The notes under the pieces were generated by a model. It saw nothing but the letters and a program-made list of their open reading frames with translations. It was not told the origin of the DNA and did no database searches. Below are positions 1 to 8,681 of a stretch of 64,000 bases of DNA, in pieces. Position numbers and translations under genes: made by a program. The DNA comes from Chelativorans sp. AA-79 (lineage in GTDB: Bacteria > Pseudomonadota > Alphaproteobacteria > Rhizobiales > Rhizobiaceae): contig NZ_CP120361.1 of NCBI RefSeq assembly GCF_029457495.1, forward strand, positions 2,992,001-3,056,000, written 5' to 3'. Within the stretch, counting starts at the first letter, position 1. Every line of letters starts with the position of its first letter.

Positions 1-101
1 CACGGCAGACGCGGCTGCCGGTTTGGCTGAACGAAAAGACAGGAAGAATGTTCCTCCTCGCGTGCACCCGCCTTTTTTCTCCGTCGGGAGGGGTTTCCCT
101 C

Positions 102-980
102 TCAGGACGCGGCGGGCGGCATCGGCTTCTTCGGCGTCCCATGCATCAGCGGATCGCCCTGCCCAAGTTCTTCAACAACCTCGCCCATGGGTTTCGGATC
201 GGCCAGATATTCGAACTCGCCCTTTCCGTCGGGCGTCGGGCCGCTCGCCCAACGGCCCGCCTCGCTCTCCGTTCCTCCGGAGCAGTTCCAGAACTGGTAG
301 GCCACCTCCGACAGTTCGCGCTCCTGCGGGAAACTCTGGGGAATCGGCGTAGCGTCGAGTCCGTCTGCTTCCAGTTCCTGTATGGCGGCCAGCCACTGGT
401 TCTGATGCATGGTGTCGCGCGCGATCAGGAAGGAAAGCATGTCGCGCACGCCGGGGTCATCCGTGAGCTCGTAAAGGCGGCAGACCTGCAGCCGCCCCTG
501 GGATTCGGCCGTAACATTGAAGCGGAAATCCGCGAGAAGATTGCCGGAAGCGATCGTATAGCGGGAGGTCCAGGGATAGCCGACGCTGTCGGTCGGGGTG
601 GCTCCTTGCCCGGAAACGATGGCATGTTGCGGGTTCATGCCGGCAACGATCACATCCTCAATCCGCGAGCCGCCGAGCACGGCACCAACCGCCGAGTTCT
701 TGGCGGCATCTTCACGCGCCTCCACGGGAGAGCTTTCCAGAAGCCTGGCGATCATGGTCGCCAGCATCTCCACATGCGCGATCTCCTCGGTGCCGATGTC
801 GAGGATCATGTCACGGTACTTCGCGGGCGCGCGGCAATTCCAGCCCTGGAACAGATAGGTCATCATCACGCTGATTTCGCCCCACTGGCCGCCGAGCACC
901 TCCTGGAGCTTCTTTGCATAAAGGGGGTCCGGCCGGTCCGGCTTGGCATTGTACTGGAACTGGTTGGTGCGAAAGAACAT
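102..980 (-). CDS. Manganese (non-haem) catalase
   Basis: Dimanganese catalase that disproportionates hydrogen peroxide in the cytoplasm, 292 residues. The ferritin-like helix bundle carries the expected ligands: Glu35 in QWGEIS, Glu65/Glu66 and His69 in GTEEIAHVEM, and a later RDTMHQNQ with the distal His. The ATG at 980 is chosen because AGAGGAGAG lies just upstream; the reading frame continues further upstream to 1166, but that extra stretch does not look like the family. An EcfG-type promoter match lies about 50 bp upstream, which fits the general stress control often seen for this gene in alphaproteobacteria. Family assignment is secure; regulation is inferred. Confidence 0.95.
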   Translation of the reverse strand: MFFRTNQFQYNAKPDRPDPLYAKKLQEVLGGQWGEISVMMTYLFQGWNCRAPAKYRDMILDIGTEEIAHVEMLATMIARLLESSPVEAREDAAKNSAVGAVLGGSRIEDVIVAGMNPQHAIVSGQGATPTDSVGYPWTSRYTIASGNLLADFRFNVTAESQGRLQVCRLYELTDDPGVRDMLSFLIARDTMHQNQWLAAIQELEADGLDATPIPQSFPQERELSEVAYQFWNCSGGTESEAGRWASGPTPDGKGEFEYLADPKPMGEVVEELGQGDPLMHGTPKKPMPPAAS

Positions 981-1032
981 CTTGCTCTCCTCTGATTGGG
1001 AAGCCACCGGCGACGCGCACGGCATCTCGGCG

Positions 1033-1057
1033 AACCCCGGAGAATGCCGCATGTTCC
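1033..1057 (-). promoter_or_regulatory. EcfG-type general stress promoter of the Mn catalase
   Basis: On the minus strand GGAAC (1057-1053) is followed after 16 bases by GGTT (1036-1033). This is close to the alphaproteobacterial EcfG consensus GGAAC-N16/17-CGTT, with one mismatch at the first base of the -10. It sits about 50 bp upstream of the catalase ATG, which is a sensible distance. Confidence 0.6.
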
Positions 1058-1245
1058 TCTCTCGAGAGAGCGAGCAGAATTTCCGATCGGTGCAAGTTTT
1101 TGTTATCCGGGCGGAACTTCGCCCATCTTTCGCACAGTCCTGCAGACCTTGTGGCCGGTCGGGCACTAAAGCACATGAGGTGAACTCCGAACCGACGGGA
1201 TGTCTGGAACGGTAGAGGAAATCGTTCAGAACGAGCGGTCGCTGC

Positions 1246-1274
1246 TTGACGCCGCAATCGGCGCAACCTATTGA
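1246..1274 (+). promoter_or_regulatory. Sigma70 promoter of tRNA-Cys
   Basis: TTGACG (1246-1251), a 17-base spacer, then TATTGA (1269-1274), about 26 bp before the first base of tRNA-Cys. The rest of the gap 981-1299 shows no coding signal. Confidence 0.6.
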
Positions 1275-1299
1275 ACCTCCCGTCGTTCCGAAGCGACAG

Positions 1300-1373
1300 G
1301 GCCTCGTGGCGGAGTGGTTACGCAGAGGACTGCAAATCCTTGCACCCCGGTTCGATTCCGGGCGAGGCCTCCA
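1300..1373 (+). tRNA. tRNA-Cys (GCA)
   Basis: A 74-nt cloverleaf. The acceptor GGCCTCG (1300-1306) pairs with CGAGGCC (1363-1369), followed by discriminator T and encoded CCA (1371-1373). The anticodon loop CTGCAAA holds GCA at 1332-1334, and the T-arm has GGTTCGATTCC. It is preceded by a promoter and followed by an intrinsic terminator. Confidence 0.97.
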
Positions 1374-1389
1374 ATTGCCACATGCGATG

Positions 1390-1417
1390 AAGGCGCTGGA
1401 CCGCAGCGCCTTTTTTG
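1390..1417 (+). terminator. Rho-independent terminator of tRNA-Cys
   Basis: GGCGCTG (1392-1398), loop GACCG, CAGCGCC (1404-1410), then TTTTTTG. A perfect 7-bp stem with a T-run on the plus strand, 17 bp after the tRNA. Confidence 0.9.
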
Positions 1418-1445
1418 TTGAAATCGCACGCGTGATACCCGCGTA

Positions 1446-4130
1446 TCAATCCATATCATCGCTGGGCGGTGCGGCAACGTCCCGGCTGCCGATCAGGATC
1501 TCGCGTTTCCCGACATGGTTGGGCTTGCCCACGAGCCCTTCCTGTTCCATGCGCTCGATGAGGGATGCCGCACGGTTGTAGCCGATGCCCAACCGCCTCT
1601 GGATGTACGATGTCGAGCACCTCTTGTCGCGAAGCACCACCTTGACGGCCTTGTCATAGAGGTCGTTTCCGTCCTCGGAGGCAATCGCGCCCTTGTCGAA
1701 GATCGCGCCGTCCTCCTCGGGCGCCTGCTCCTCCTCCTCATCCGCAGTGACGGTTTCCAGATATTCCGGGCGTCCCTGCGTCTTCAAATGGGCCACCACC
1801 TGCTCCACCTCCTCGTCGGAAACGAACGGGCCGTGCACGCGCACGATGCGTCCGCCTCCGGACATGTGCAGCATGTCGCCCTGCCCCAGAAGCTGCTCGG
1901 CTCCTTGTTCGCCGAGGATCGTGCGGCTGTCGATCTTGGAGGTCACCTGGAAGGAGATGCGCGTCGGGAAATTGGCCTTGATGGTACCCGTGATCACGTC
2001 GACCGACGGGCGCTGCGTCGCCATGATAAGGTGGATGCCCGCCGCGCGCGCCATCTGGGCAAGGCGCTGGATGGCACCCTCGATCTCCTTGCCCGCGACC
2101 ATCATGAGGTCGGCCATCTCGTCGACGATCACGACGATATAAGGCATGGGGGCGAGATCCATCTCCTGTTCCTCGTAGACCGGCTCGCCGGTCGAACGGT
2201 CGAAACCGGTCTGCACGGAGATGAGCACCGGCTCACCCTTGTCGCGCGCCGAGGCGGCGCGCTGGTTGTAGCCGTCGATGTTGCGCACGCCGAGCCGCGC
2301 CATCTTGCGGTAGCGGTCCTCCATCTCGCGGACCGCCCATTTCAGCGCGGTGACCGCCTTTTTCGGATCGGTCACCACGGGCGTGAGGAGATGCGGGATT
2401 CCGTCGTAGACCGACAGTTCCAGCATCTTGGGATCCACCATGATCAGCCGGCATTCCTCCGGCCTCAGCCGGTAGAGGAGCGAAAGGATCATCGTGTTGA
2501 TGGCGACCGACTTGCCGGAGCCCGTGGTGCCGGCGACCAGCAGATGCGGCATCTTGGCGAGCTCTGCGATCACTGCCTCGCCGCCGATCGTCTTGCCGAG
2601 GCAGAGCGCGAGCTTGTAGCCGGTCCTGCGGAAGTCGTTCGCCTGGATCAGCTCCCGCAGATAGACCGTCTCGCGCGACGCATTGGGCAGTTCGATGCCA
2701 ATCACATTGCGGCCGGGAACCACCGCCACGCGCGCCGACACCGCCGACATGGAGCGGGCGATGTCGTCCGCCAGATTGATGACGCGCGAGGACTTCACGC
2801 CGGGCGCCGGTTCGAATTCGTAAAGGGTGACGACCGGGCCGGGGCGCACATGGATGATCTCGCCGCGCACGCCGAAGTCCTCGAGCACGTTCTCCAGGAG
2901 TCCTGCATTCTGCTCGATCTGTTCCTGGGTCATGTAGAAGCCCTGCCCTTCCGGCGGGTTCTGCAGGAGATCGGCGGAGGGAAACTCATAGGAACCGTCG
3001 GCGGCAGGCCGCCGCGTCGCAGACACGGCAAGGGGAGAGCGGCTTGCCGGCGGCGGCGAGAACGCAAGCACTTTGCCCGCCGGGGCGACGTGGCGATCGT
3101 CATTTGCCGGTGCCACTTCCGCGCGCTCCCTCTGCGGCATGTCTTCACCTGCCTGAGAGGGCTCATCGGCCGGGACTCGCGTCGGCCGGGCATCTTCCAT
3201 CTCCTGCGGCTCGGCATCCACGGCAGTGCGGCATTCGATGATACGGAAGCGGTTGGTGACCTCCGTTGAAGGGATCGCCATCGCGGCTTTCGCCGGCGCT
3301 GGCGCAGCGGGTGCGCTCAGGGACGCCGGCAACGCCGCCCGGGGCCATTCCTCGGCCCTGGAAGGGTGCGCCACGGGCGCAGGGACTGGAGCCTCCTGCA
3401 CCGTCAAAGGCATGAGATCGAAGAATGCATGATCGGAAAGATAGGACAAGGGGCCGGCTTCTCGTGCCGCTCCGGCCTTGCCCGCGGGCTCGGCTTGCCG
3501 TTCCGCTGCCCGCACGCCGGAGGTGCCAGGATCCGTCTTGGTCGAGATATATCCGGCTGCGACCGGTGCCTCGGCCATCTGCGCATCGAGCCCGAGATGA
3601 AGCACCGATCCAAACGGATACGGGATTGTCGGCAGGCCGGCCGATTCGACTTGCCTCCCCGTCCTCGCGGCCATTTCGCTGACGGCAGTCTCGGCTGTCG
3701 GGCGACCTTCTTCCCGCCGACCGGCTGCTTCCTGCGGGCCGGAAGCGGTCTCCTTCTGCTCTTCGGAGGGAGAGCGACGCTTCATGAATTCGCGTTCCGG
3801 CGTGCGCGTGAAGCGGACATTGGGCGCAAGGTAGAAGTGGTTCTGCCACGGCTCGTCTTCGAAAGGCCGTTCCGAACCTGCTTGCGAAGATTTCGCGGGG
3901 GGCGTGGCGTCCACGCCCTTGCGTGTGGAGCCAATCCCGCCCCGGCCGAAATTCCCCATCGTTCCTCCCGTCACGGCCAGCGGTACCGGTGCTTCCTGAC
4001 GGCGGGAGAAGCCGGCGCTGCCGGCCTGGGTTTGGTCCAGTGACGCGTCCTGCGCGCGCCCCTCCGGCAACTCGGTCCGGCGGTCGTGGCGCAGTGCTGC
4101 AGTCGAAAAATTTGTCCGGGTAAAATGCAT
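1446..4130 (-). CDS. ftsK: FtsK/SpoIIIE-type DNA translocase without membrane domain
   Basis: ATP-driven double-stranded DNA pump of the FtsK/SpoIIIE family, 894 residues. The first ~380 residues are Pro/Ala/Glu-rich and look disordered. Then come the alpha-beta motor with Walker A GTTGSGKS (about residue 535) and Walker [12 protein letters not shown] (about 663), and a C-terminal winged-helix gamma domain ([20 protein letters not shown]) of the type that reads polar KOPS-like sites. I see no transmembrane segment, unlike the septal FtsK with a four-helix N-terminus. This suggests a soluble paralog or a protein recruited to the division site by a partner. No clear Shine-Dalgarno precedes the ATG at 4130, so the true start may be further in. 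Confidence 0.9.
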   Translation of the reverse strand: MHFTRTNFSTAALRHDRRTELPEGRAQDASLDQTQAGSAGFSRRQEAPVPLAVTGGTMGNFGRGGIGSTRKGVDATPPAKSSQAGSERPFEDEPWQNHFYLAPNVRFTRTPEREFMKRRSPSEEQKETASGPQEAAGRREEGRPTAETAVSEMAARTGRQVESAGLPTIPYPFGSVLHLGLDAQMAEAPVAAGYISTKTDPGTSGVRAAERQAEPAGKAGAAREAGPLSYLSDHAFFDLMPLTVQEAPVPAPVAHPSRAEEWPRAALPASLSAPAAPAPAKAAMAIPSTEVTNRFRIIECRTAVDAEPQEMEDARPTRVPADEPSQAGEDMPQRERAEVAPANDDRHVAPAGKVLAFSPPPASRSPLAVSATRRPAADGSYEFPSADLLQNPPEGQGFYMTQEQIEQNAGLLENVLEDFGVRGEIIHVRPGPVVTLYEFEPAPGVKSSRVINLADDIARSMSAVSARVAVVPGRNVIGIELPNASRETVYLRELIQANDFRRTGYKLALCLGKTIGGEAVIAELAKMPHLLVAGTTGSGKSVAINTMILSLLYRLRPEECRLIMVDPKMLELSVYDGIPHLLTPVVTDPKKAVTALKWAVREMEDRYRKMARLGVRNIDGYNQRAASARDKGEPVLISVQTGFDRSTGEPVYEEQEMDLAPMPYIVVIVDEMADLMMVAGKEIEGAIQRLAQMARAAGIHLIMATQRPSVDVITGTIKANFPTRISFQVTSKIDSRTILGEQGAEQLLGQGDMLHMSGGGRIVRVHGPFVSDEEVEQVVAHLKTQGRPEYLETVTADEEEEQAPEEDGAIFDKGAIASEDGNDLYDKAVKVVLRDKRCSTSYIQRRLGIGYNRAASLIERMEQEGLVGKPNHVGKREILIGSRDVAAPPSDDMD

Positions 4131-4325
4131 GACGTGAAGACTCGGAAGTTCGCAGCGAATGTCCTCTCCGGCAATAAAATGTGAAGGTTAACAGCTTCCA
4201 TAAATCGGCCGCCCACGCTCGAAAAATTGCCGTAGGGGACGCAGAGCAACAGGCCGGAAGGCTCCCCGCAGCGACGGTCGCCCCTGGAAAGGCCCGAGAG
4301 CGAGCGCCTTCTCGGCGAATCGGGA

Positions 4326-4634
4326 TTACGAGGAGGATTTGCCGGTCTTCTTCTGGCGCCGCTTGTGCCACCAGACCTCAAGGCGCCTGCGCCGCCGCCT
4401 TATGGATGGCACATCGTAGGAGAGGATGAAGAGGCCGAGAGGCACCATCCAGAAGCCGAGAACGGGCAGGAAGCCGAAGAGGCCGAGCACCACCAGAGCG
4501 GAGCCGATCAGAATTCGTGCGATGCGGGATTGCGGCATGCGAATTCGCCGGCCGGCGAAGGCGATGTGGTGATGCGCCCTTTCGCCGGCCCCGCCCTTTT
4601 TCGTATCGTCGTGCGACGCATCGTTCTGCTGCAT
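4326..4634 (-). CDS. Small membrane protein, PGPGW-like
   Basis: About 102 residues: a polar His/Lys-rich N-terminus, two closely spaced hydrophobic segments (ILIGSALVVLGLFGFLPVLG and a following MVPLGLFILSY), then a strongly basic tail (IRRRRRRLEVWW). This resembles short PGPGW-type membrane proteins of unknown function. The ATG at 4634 has GAGGAAGC immediately upstream. The frame is open further upstream to 4745, and an internal ATG at 4538 is also possible but has no ribosome binding site. No function can be assigned. Confidence 0.7.
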   Translation of the reverse strand: MQQNDASHDDTKKGGAGERAHHHIAFAGRRIRMPQSRIARILIGSALVVLGLFGFLPVLGFWMVPLGLFILSYDVPSIRRRRRRLEVWWHKRRQKKTGKSSS

Positions 4635-4769
4635 GCTTCCTCTGTCCCGGCTCCCGAGACCTTCGCTTTGGTGCCTTGAGGGACCGGTGGTGGTCACCCA
4701 TATGTGGCGCACCGGCGCGGATTGCGAGCCTCTGCTTTCCTCCATGTGAAAAAATTACAGAAACTCGCT

Positions 4770-4798
4770 TTGCAAAGCCCGAATCTGTTTGCTATAGG
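4770..4798 (+). promoter_or_regulatory. Sigma70 promoter of tRNA-Asn
   Basis: TTGCAA (4770-4775), a 17-base spacer, then TATAGG (4793-4798), 26 bp before the tRNA start. Confidence 0.65.
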
Positions 4799-4824
4799 CT
4801 CGCCACACGGCAGAGCAAAGGCAT

Positions 4825-4899
4825 TCCCCGGTAGCTCAGCGGTAGAGCAACCGGCTGTTAACCGGTTGGTCGCTGGTTCGAATCCGGCCCGGGGAGCCA
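4825..4899 (+). tRNA. tRNA-Asn (GTT), prophage insertion target
   Basis: A 75-nt cloverleaf. TCCCCGG (4825-4831) pairs with CCGGGGA (4889-4895), and CCA is encoded at 4897-4899. The loop CTGTTAA holds anticodon GTT at 4857-4859. The gene is intact; its last 14 bases are part of the 37-bp repeat that recurs at 44231-44267, so the prophage uses the 3' end of this gene as attB. Confidence 0.97.
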
Positions 4900-4922
4900 T
4901 TTTCCTGCGAAGCGCGTTGAAA
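4886..4922 (+). repeat. attL core (37-bp direct repeat)
   Basis: The 37 bases from GGCCCGGGGAGCC to GCGCGTTGAAA are identical to 44231-44267 and start inside the T-arm/acceptor of tRNA-Asn. The bases on either side of the repeat differ between the two copies. Confidence 0.95.
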
Positions 4923-4973
4923 TCACATACGATTTTCTCAACGCGCTAGGCTTTTCCCAATCTGTTTCCTAAT

Positions 4974-5537
4974 CTAACTCAGCCTATCAGTCCTGGCCGG
5001 GCTCCGCCTCTTCCTGCGTTTGGACGAGTGCCGCATATTGGTAGCGAGTGACTCGACTCGTTCGAGGTATTGCTCCCACCATGATAGCGCCGCTTCGCTT
5101 GCAGCTTGCGGAGTGTATAGGTCAATTCCGATCAGAATGTCTCTCAGGACAAGCCCATGCCGCAACCCGTATTCTGGTTCGCTAGTTTGATCGATGATCG
5201 ATGAGGCATATTCTTTCAGTACAAGATTACGCTCAACTTCGACAAACTCCCAAAAGATAACATTCTCGAAGCGTGCCGCCTTCAGCGCCGCAAACTGCTG
5301 ATCTGACGCTTGGGCAATCCACTTTGAACGACTGGAATCGACCTTCGCTAGAACGTGCCCCACGGAACGAAGTAGCGTCAGCGAGGTAACCCAGGCTATC
5401 CGTACTCGTTGAAGGTTTTGGCCGTTAATTGCGTCGCGCAAGTCACGGCCTGCCAAATACGCGTCTCGCAGGACGGCGCGCGCTGCGATGGCGTCCACAA
5501 GGGGATCGGCTTGGCCTTTGCTGCCCCACGTTTTCAA
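4974..5537 (-). CDS. Hypothetical protein beside attL
   Basis: 187 codons of unknown function, mostly alpha-helical in appearance, ending in a basic tail (SSKRRKRRSPARTDR). The only conventional start is TTG at 5537, without a Shine-Dalgarno. The frame opens at a TAA only about 45 bases further upstream, so the N-terminus could be truncated. It is the prophage gene closest to attL, downstream of a frameshifted HNH gene on the same strand. No domain recognised. Confidence 0.5.
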   Translation of the reverse strand: MKTWGSKGQADPLVDAIAARAVLRDAYLAGRDLRDAINGQNLQRVRIAWVTSLTLLRSVGHVLAKVDSSRSKWIAQASDQQFAALKAARFENVIFWEFVEVERNLVLKEYASSIIDQTSEPEYGLRHGLVLRDILIGIDLYTPQAASEAALSWWEQYLERVESLATNMRHSSKRRKRRSPARTDRLS

Positions 5538-5696
5538 CTTCGTAGAATCCGTCTTGTTCGAAGTCTGGTGAAGTCTCTTGATACCCGCAATTTATTGCAA
5601 GCGCACGGACGAAAACCCCTCCCGCCTCTCGACGAAAGGGGCACGCGCGGCGGGTGTTCCATGGGTCACGCATGGCGATTGGCCGCGCAATTGATC

Positions 5697-5973
5697 TTAC
5701 GTCATCCGCCGATCGCCCCGCAACGCGCGATAGGTCTCCGGATCCATCTCGCCGCGCCGCTGGTTGCACTCGCGGCACGCCAGAACAATGTTGCGCCGCG
5801 TGTCCCCCCCCTCCATCCGCCCTGCGCTGCAGGTGTTCGAGAGTGGCGGAATTACCCCACATGTTATCACGGCGCGAGAAGCTTAGGCTCATTGGCTCGC
5901 CGCAATAGAAACACCCGCCTTCCTGCAGGCCGAACAGGTACCATCGGAGGAATCGACGGCGCGCCTTGTTCAT
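5697..5973 (-). pseudogene. HNH endonuclease, frameshifted in a G run
   Basis: Begins as a clear HNH protein (CFYCGEPM, then ATLEHLQRRADGG). At the 8-G run on the coding strand (5804-5811) the frame is lost. Removing one G restores GDTRRNIVLACRECNQRRGE, with the second CxxC and the Asn of the HNH fold, and a stop at 5697; the total is then exactly 92 codons. As it stands the product lacks the second half of the nuclease. Its ATG overlaps the stop of the preceding gene as ATGA. The cause may be real decay, slippage or a sequencing error in the homopolymer. Confidence 0.85.
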
Positions 5974-6269
5974 GCCGGCTTCTCGGCGCTGTCTGTATCG
6001 TATGCCGACCGCAGATCGTGGGCCATGTGGTTGAGATCAATAACCAGCGATTCCAGTGCTTCGAAATCGTTGTCCATCGCTGTCAGAATGGAGGCGCCGC
6101 TGGCGCCGGAATCGGCGTGTGCCTGAAAATCCTTCATCACCATCTGGATGAATGCGTCCGCGACAAGCGCCTTGCGGGCAAGGTCGCAAATTTGTGGCTC
6201 CAGCGCGGTGCCGATTTCGGCGAGGCGGTCGCGGAGGGCTGTGCGGTTGTCAGCTACTGTGTTGAGCAT
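5970..6269 (-). CDS. Hypothetical helical protein upstream of the HNH gene
   Basis: 99 residues beginning MLNTVADNRTALRD, predominantly helical, no domain recognised. ATG at 6269 is preceded by AGAGGAGA at good spacing; the frame continues upstream but without support. It overlaps the HNH start by 4 bases (ATGA), so the two are translationally coupled. It is transcribed divergently from the XRE regulator across a short region full of TAGCGA repeats, so it is probably a target of that regulator. Confidence 0.65.
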   Translation of the reverse strand: MLNTVADNRTALRDRLAEIGTALEPQICDLARKALVADAFIQMVMKDFQAHADSGASGASILTAMDNDFEALESLVIDLNHMAHDLRSAYDTDSAEKPA

Positions 6270-6283
6270 GTTTTTTGTCTCCT

Positions 6284-6357
6284 CTAGCGAATTTCGATAG
6301 AGGTAGCGATAAGCGACTATTAACGCCAATGCAAGCGATATTCGCTATCGCTAGCGC
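6284..6357. promoter_or_regulatory. Operator-like TAGCGA repeats in a divergent intergenic region
   Basis: Several copies and inversions of (T)AGCGAT/ATCGCT: CTAGCGAATTTCGATAG (6284-6300, imperfect palindrome), TAGCGATAAGCGA (6304-6316), AGCGATATTCGCT (6334-6346, perfect 5-bp arms) and CTATCGCTAGCGCT (6344-6357). They lie between the divergent genes at 6269 and 6387 and are a likely autoregulatory operator for the XRE protein. Confidence 0.55.
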
Positions 6358-6386
6358 TTTTATCTCCACCATGCTACAACTTGCTT

Positions 6387-6629
6387 ATGATGACACCTGC
6401 ACAATGCCGTGCCGCACGGGCACTCCTAGACTGGTCACAGCAGCAGCTTGCTGAGGCGGCCAAAATTGGCAACGCCACCATTCGGAACTTTGAAAGCAGC
6501 AAATCGGCGCCGCAGCACGCTACGCTAGATGTTCTTCGCCGGGCGTTTGAAGCCCAAGGCATCATCTTCCTGGCGGATGGCGAAACCACATCTGGCGGTC
6601 CCGGAGTTCGCCTCCAATCCCGCCAATAG
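6387..6629 (+). CDS. Small XRE-family (Cro/C1-like) HTH regulator
   Basis: About 80 residues consisting almost wholly of a helix-turn-helix: ARALLDWSQQQLAEAAKIG then NATIRNFESSKSAP, with a short C-terminal strand (GIIFLADGE) typical of the small rhizobial XRE regulators. Tandem ATG codons at 6387 and 6390 follow an in-frame TTG at 6381; there is no Shine-Dalgarno, so it may be leaderless. It probably binds the TAGCGA repeats immediately upstream. It is not a full-length phage repressor with a dimerisation or cleavage domain. Confidence 0.8.
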   Translation: MMTPAQCRAARALLDWSQQQLAEAAKIGNATIRNFESSKSAPQHATLDVLRRAFEAQGIIFLADGETTSGGPGVRLQSRQ

Positions 6630-6729
6630 GCGAAATTCCAGGCAGCCACTTACCGCTTGTTGCTGTGCAATCCCGCTTTGACCCCTCCGCACCGCTGTGC
6701 TCATCGTTGCGGCCAATGCGGAGTCTGCC

Positions 6730-8226
6730 ATGTTCAATAAGTCATCACGTTCTCAAAAACCAAAGGGCATAGCGAAAGCGACCAAGCGCCTCGCCGACGG
6801 AAGTACACGCACGTACCTTTATGCTTGGCGAGGAGGGCCACGTCTTTTTGACTTAGATGGCCGAGCACTTACGGTCGTCGACGATCGATTGTGGCCGGCA
6901 TATGAGCGGGCTGTGGCGAGTGTCAGGGCGATCCGTCCGCAGAACCTTCATCTCCTCGTAGATGAATTTCGCGATTCATCCGAATACAAGAAGCTATCTG
7001 ACAAATCGAAGCGCGGCTACGATCGCTATTTAAAGTTGATAGAGGCAGACGACATCGCGCTAATGAACATTCAGGAGCTGCAAGACCCAGAGGCCAGAGG
7101 GCACTTCAAGAAGTGGCGCGACACCATGGCAGACAAGCCGCGTACCGCGGACTACGCGTGGGTGACTTTGGCGCGCGTTCTATCCGTGGCGAAGGACAAT
7201 GGGCGCATTAAGGTGAACGTCTGCGAACGCGGCCGCAGGCTTTATAAGGCCGACCGCGCCGAAAAGGTATGGCAGGAAGGCGACATCAACGCCGTGCTTG
7301 CCGTAGCAAGCGCACCAATCCGCATGGCGCTTATGATGGCGCTATGGACCGGCCAGCGTGAGGGTGACCTATTGCGCGCTACATGGAACGCCTACGACGG
7401 CAAGAGACTGCGCGTTCGCCAGGGAAAGACGGGTGCACGCGTCACCGTCCCTGTTGGCGAGCCGCTTCGAGTGTTGCTCAATGCCGCAATGGCTGAGCGC
7501 GCAAAGAAAAATCCCAAGGTTGTGGACATGCGCGGCAAAGACGCCTCGACTATACTCGTCAACACACGAGGGCGCCCCTGGACGGAAGATGGGTTTCGGG
7601 CGAGCTGGTCTGCCGCCTACAAAAAGGCCGGACTCCCCACCAACAAGGAAGAAAAGCTGAATTTCCATGACCTCCGCGGCACAGCAGTAACGCGACTTGC
7701 CCTCGCCGGCTGCAACAATGCTGAAATCGCCTCCATCACGGGCCACAGCTTGCGCGATGTCGAAGCAATTCTTGACGCCCACTACCTTGGTGGGCGTGGC
7801 GCCCTGGCCGACCAGGCGATGGCGAAGCTTGAACACTTCATCTCTTCGGAAGATGGTGCCAGCCACAAGTCCAGGCGAAAGGAAAGATGCCTTATGCGCG
7901 GCGCGAGTTTCCAACCCCGCGTTTCCTTCACCCTAAAGGAAACCGAGGCGTTCCGGCTGGAGCGATTGAAGGAGGCTGCCGACGACCGGGAGATGACTCC
8001 AGAAGAACTTACCAAGGCGTTTGGTCCCGGCAGCTTCGGCTGCCATGAGGCTATGGAAGGAGCATCCATCTTCATGGATTCGGTAGATCGTCACCTTTGC
8101 GAGCATCCCGCCGTACTCGCCAATCCGGATTGGTACCGGCTGGCTTCAGAGGCACAAACGGCTTTGTTCAACCTCTATCAAGCAATTGCTGAGGAGCATA
8201 TTCCGGCTTCCCACGAACAGAAATAG
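6730..8226 (+). CDS. Tyrosine recombinase with a C-terminal extension (Int1)
   Basis: 498 residues. The catalytic set is visible: Arg in TGQREGD (about 207), Lys in QGKTG (about 230), HDLR (about 312), TGHS (about 337) and Tyr in DAHYLGG (about 351). From about residue 375 a 120-residue tail follows that is not part of integrases. Its end (GSFGCHEAMEGASIFMDSVD, later HPAVLANPDWY) resembles short stand-alone phage proteins, so it looks like a fusion. ATG 6730 has GGAG at 6-base spacing, better than the in-frame start at 6697. It is the first of two adjacent integrases and belongs to a different subfamily from the P4-type enzyme beside attR. Confidence 0.88.
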   Translation: MFNKSSRSQKPKGIAKATKRLADGSTRTYLYAWRGGPRLFDLDGRALTVVDDRLWPAYERAVASVRAIRPQNLHLLVDEFRDSSEYKKLSDKSKRGYDRYLKLIEADDIALMNIQELQDPEARGHFKKWRDTMADKPRTADYAWVTLARVLSVAKDNGRIKVNVCERGRRLYKADRAEKVWQEGDINAVLAVASAPIRMALMMALWTGQREGDLLRATWNAYDGKRLRVRQGKTGARVTVPVGEPLRVLLNAAMAERAKKNPKVVDMRGKDASTILVNTRGRPWTEDGFRASWSAAYKKAGLPTNKEEKLNFHDLRGTAVTRLALAGCNNAEIASITGHSLRDVEAILDAHYLGGRGALADQAMAKLEHFISSEDGASHKSRRKERCLMRGASFQPRVSFTLKETEAFRLERLKEAADDREMTPEELTKAFGPGSFGCHEAMEGASIFMDSVDRHLCEHPAVLANPDWYRLASEAQTALFNLYQAIAEEHIPASHEQK

Positions 8227-8312
8227 ATGGGTGGAATCGTATATTTCTCAATCGCTTGATATGCGCAGTGGAGTCGTGGCACGGTAGACCGGTTCGGATC
8301 AATGGCCATAAT

Positions 8313-8681
8313 ATGCAAAAACCAAGCTCACGCCCCTTCGATTGTGATGCCCTCGATCACCTGCCGCTCTTCGCGACCGACAAGGAGATTGCAATCGCGA
8401 TAGTCGGTAGAGAGCGAGCCGCTAAATGGGCAAAGGAAAGTCTGCCGATTTTATCTGCAAAGCCAGGATTTCCCGGAGTGGATAAGTTCCACGGCGGCCG
8501 CCCGGTACCGCTGGTAAGGAGTTTCTATCGCAAGTATTTGAACCTGGATGGGCACTTTCCGGGAGTTGCGAGCGGGGTTGATCGGGTCGGGCAATGGAAA
8601 GGTCCGCGTAAGACCGTTCTAAAGAAGCGGGAAGAGCAGGATCAGGAAGCGAACGGGATCTCCAGACAGACCAAATCGTGA
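8313..8681 (+). CDS. Putative winged-helix DNA-binding (excisionase-like) protein
   Basis: About 122 residues. The central part (LFATDKEIAIAIVGRERAAK, then LPILSAKPGFPGVDKFHGGR) resembles small winged-helix proteins encoded just before rhizobial phage integrases. It ends in a GTGA overlap with the next gene (stop at 8679-8681, GTG start at 8678), so the two are translationally coupled. The start is uncertain: a TTG in frame at 8256, or ATG 8313, chosen here. Role as recombination directionality factor is inferred from position. Confidence 0.6.
   Translation: MQKPSSRPFDCDALDHLPLFATDKEIAIAIVGRERAAKWAKESLPILSAKPGFPGVDKFHGGRPVPLVRSFYRKYLNLDGHFPGVASGVDRVGQWKGPRKTVLKKREEQDQEANGISRQTKS

Noticed and set aside
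48..995. 315-codon open frame opposite the Mn catalase
   Set aside because: Antisense shadow of a gene with clear catalytic residues and a ribosome binding site.
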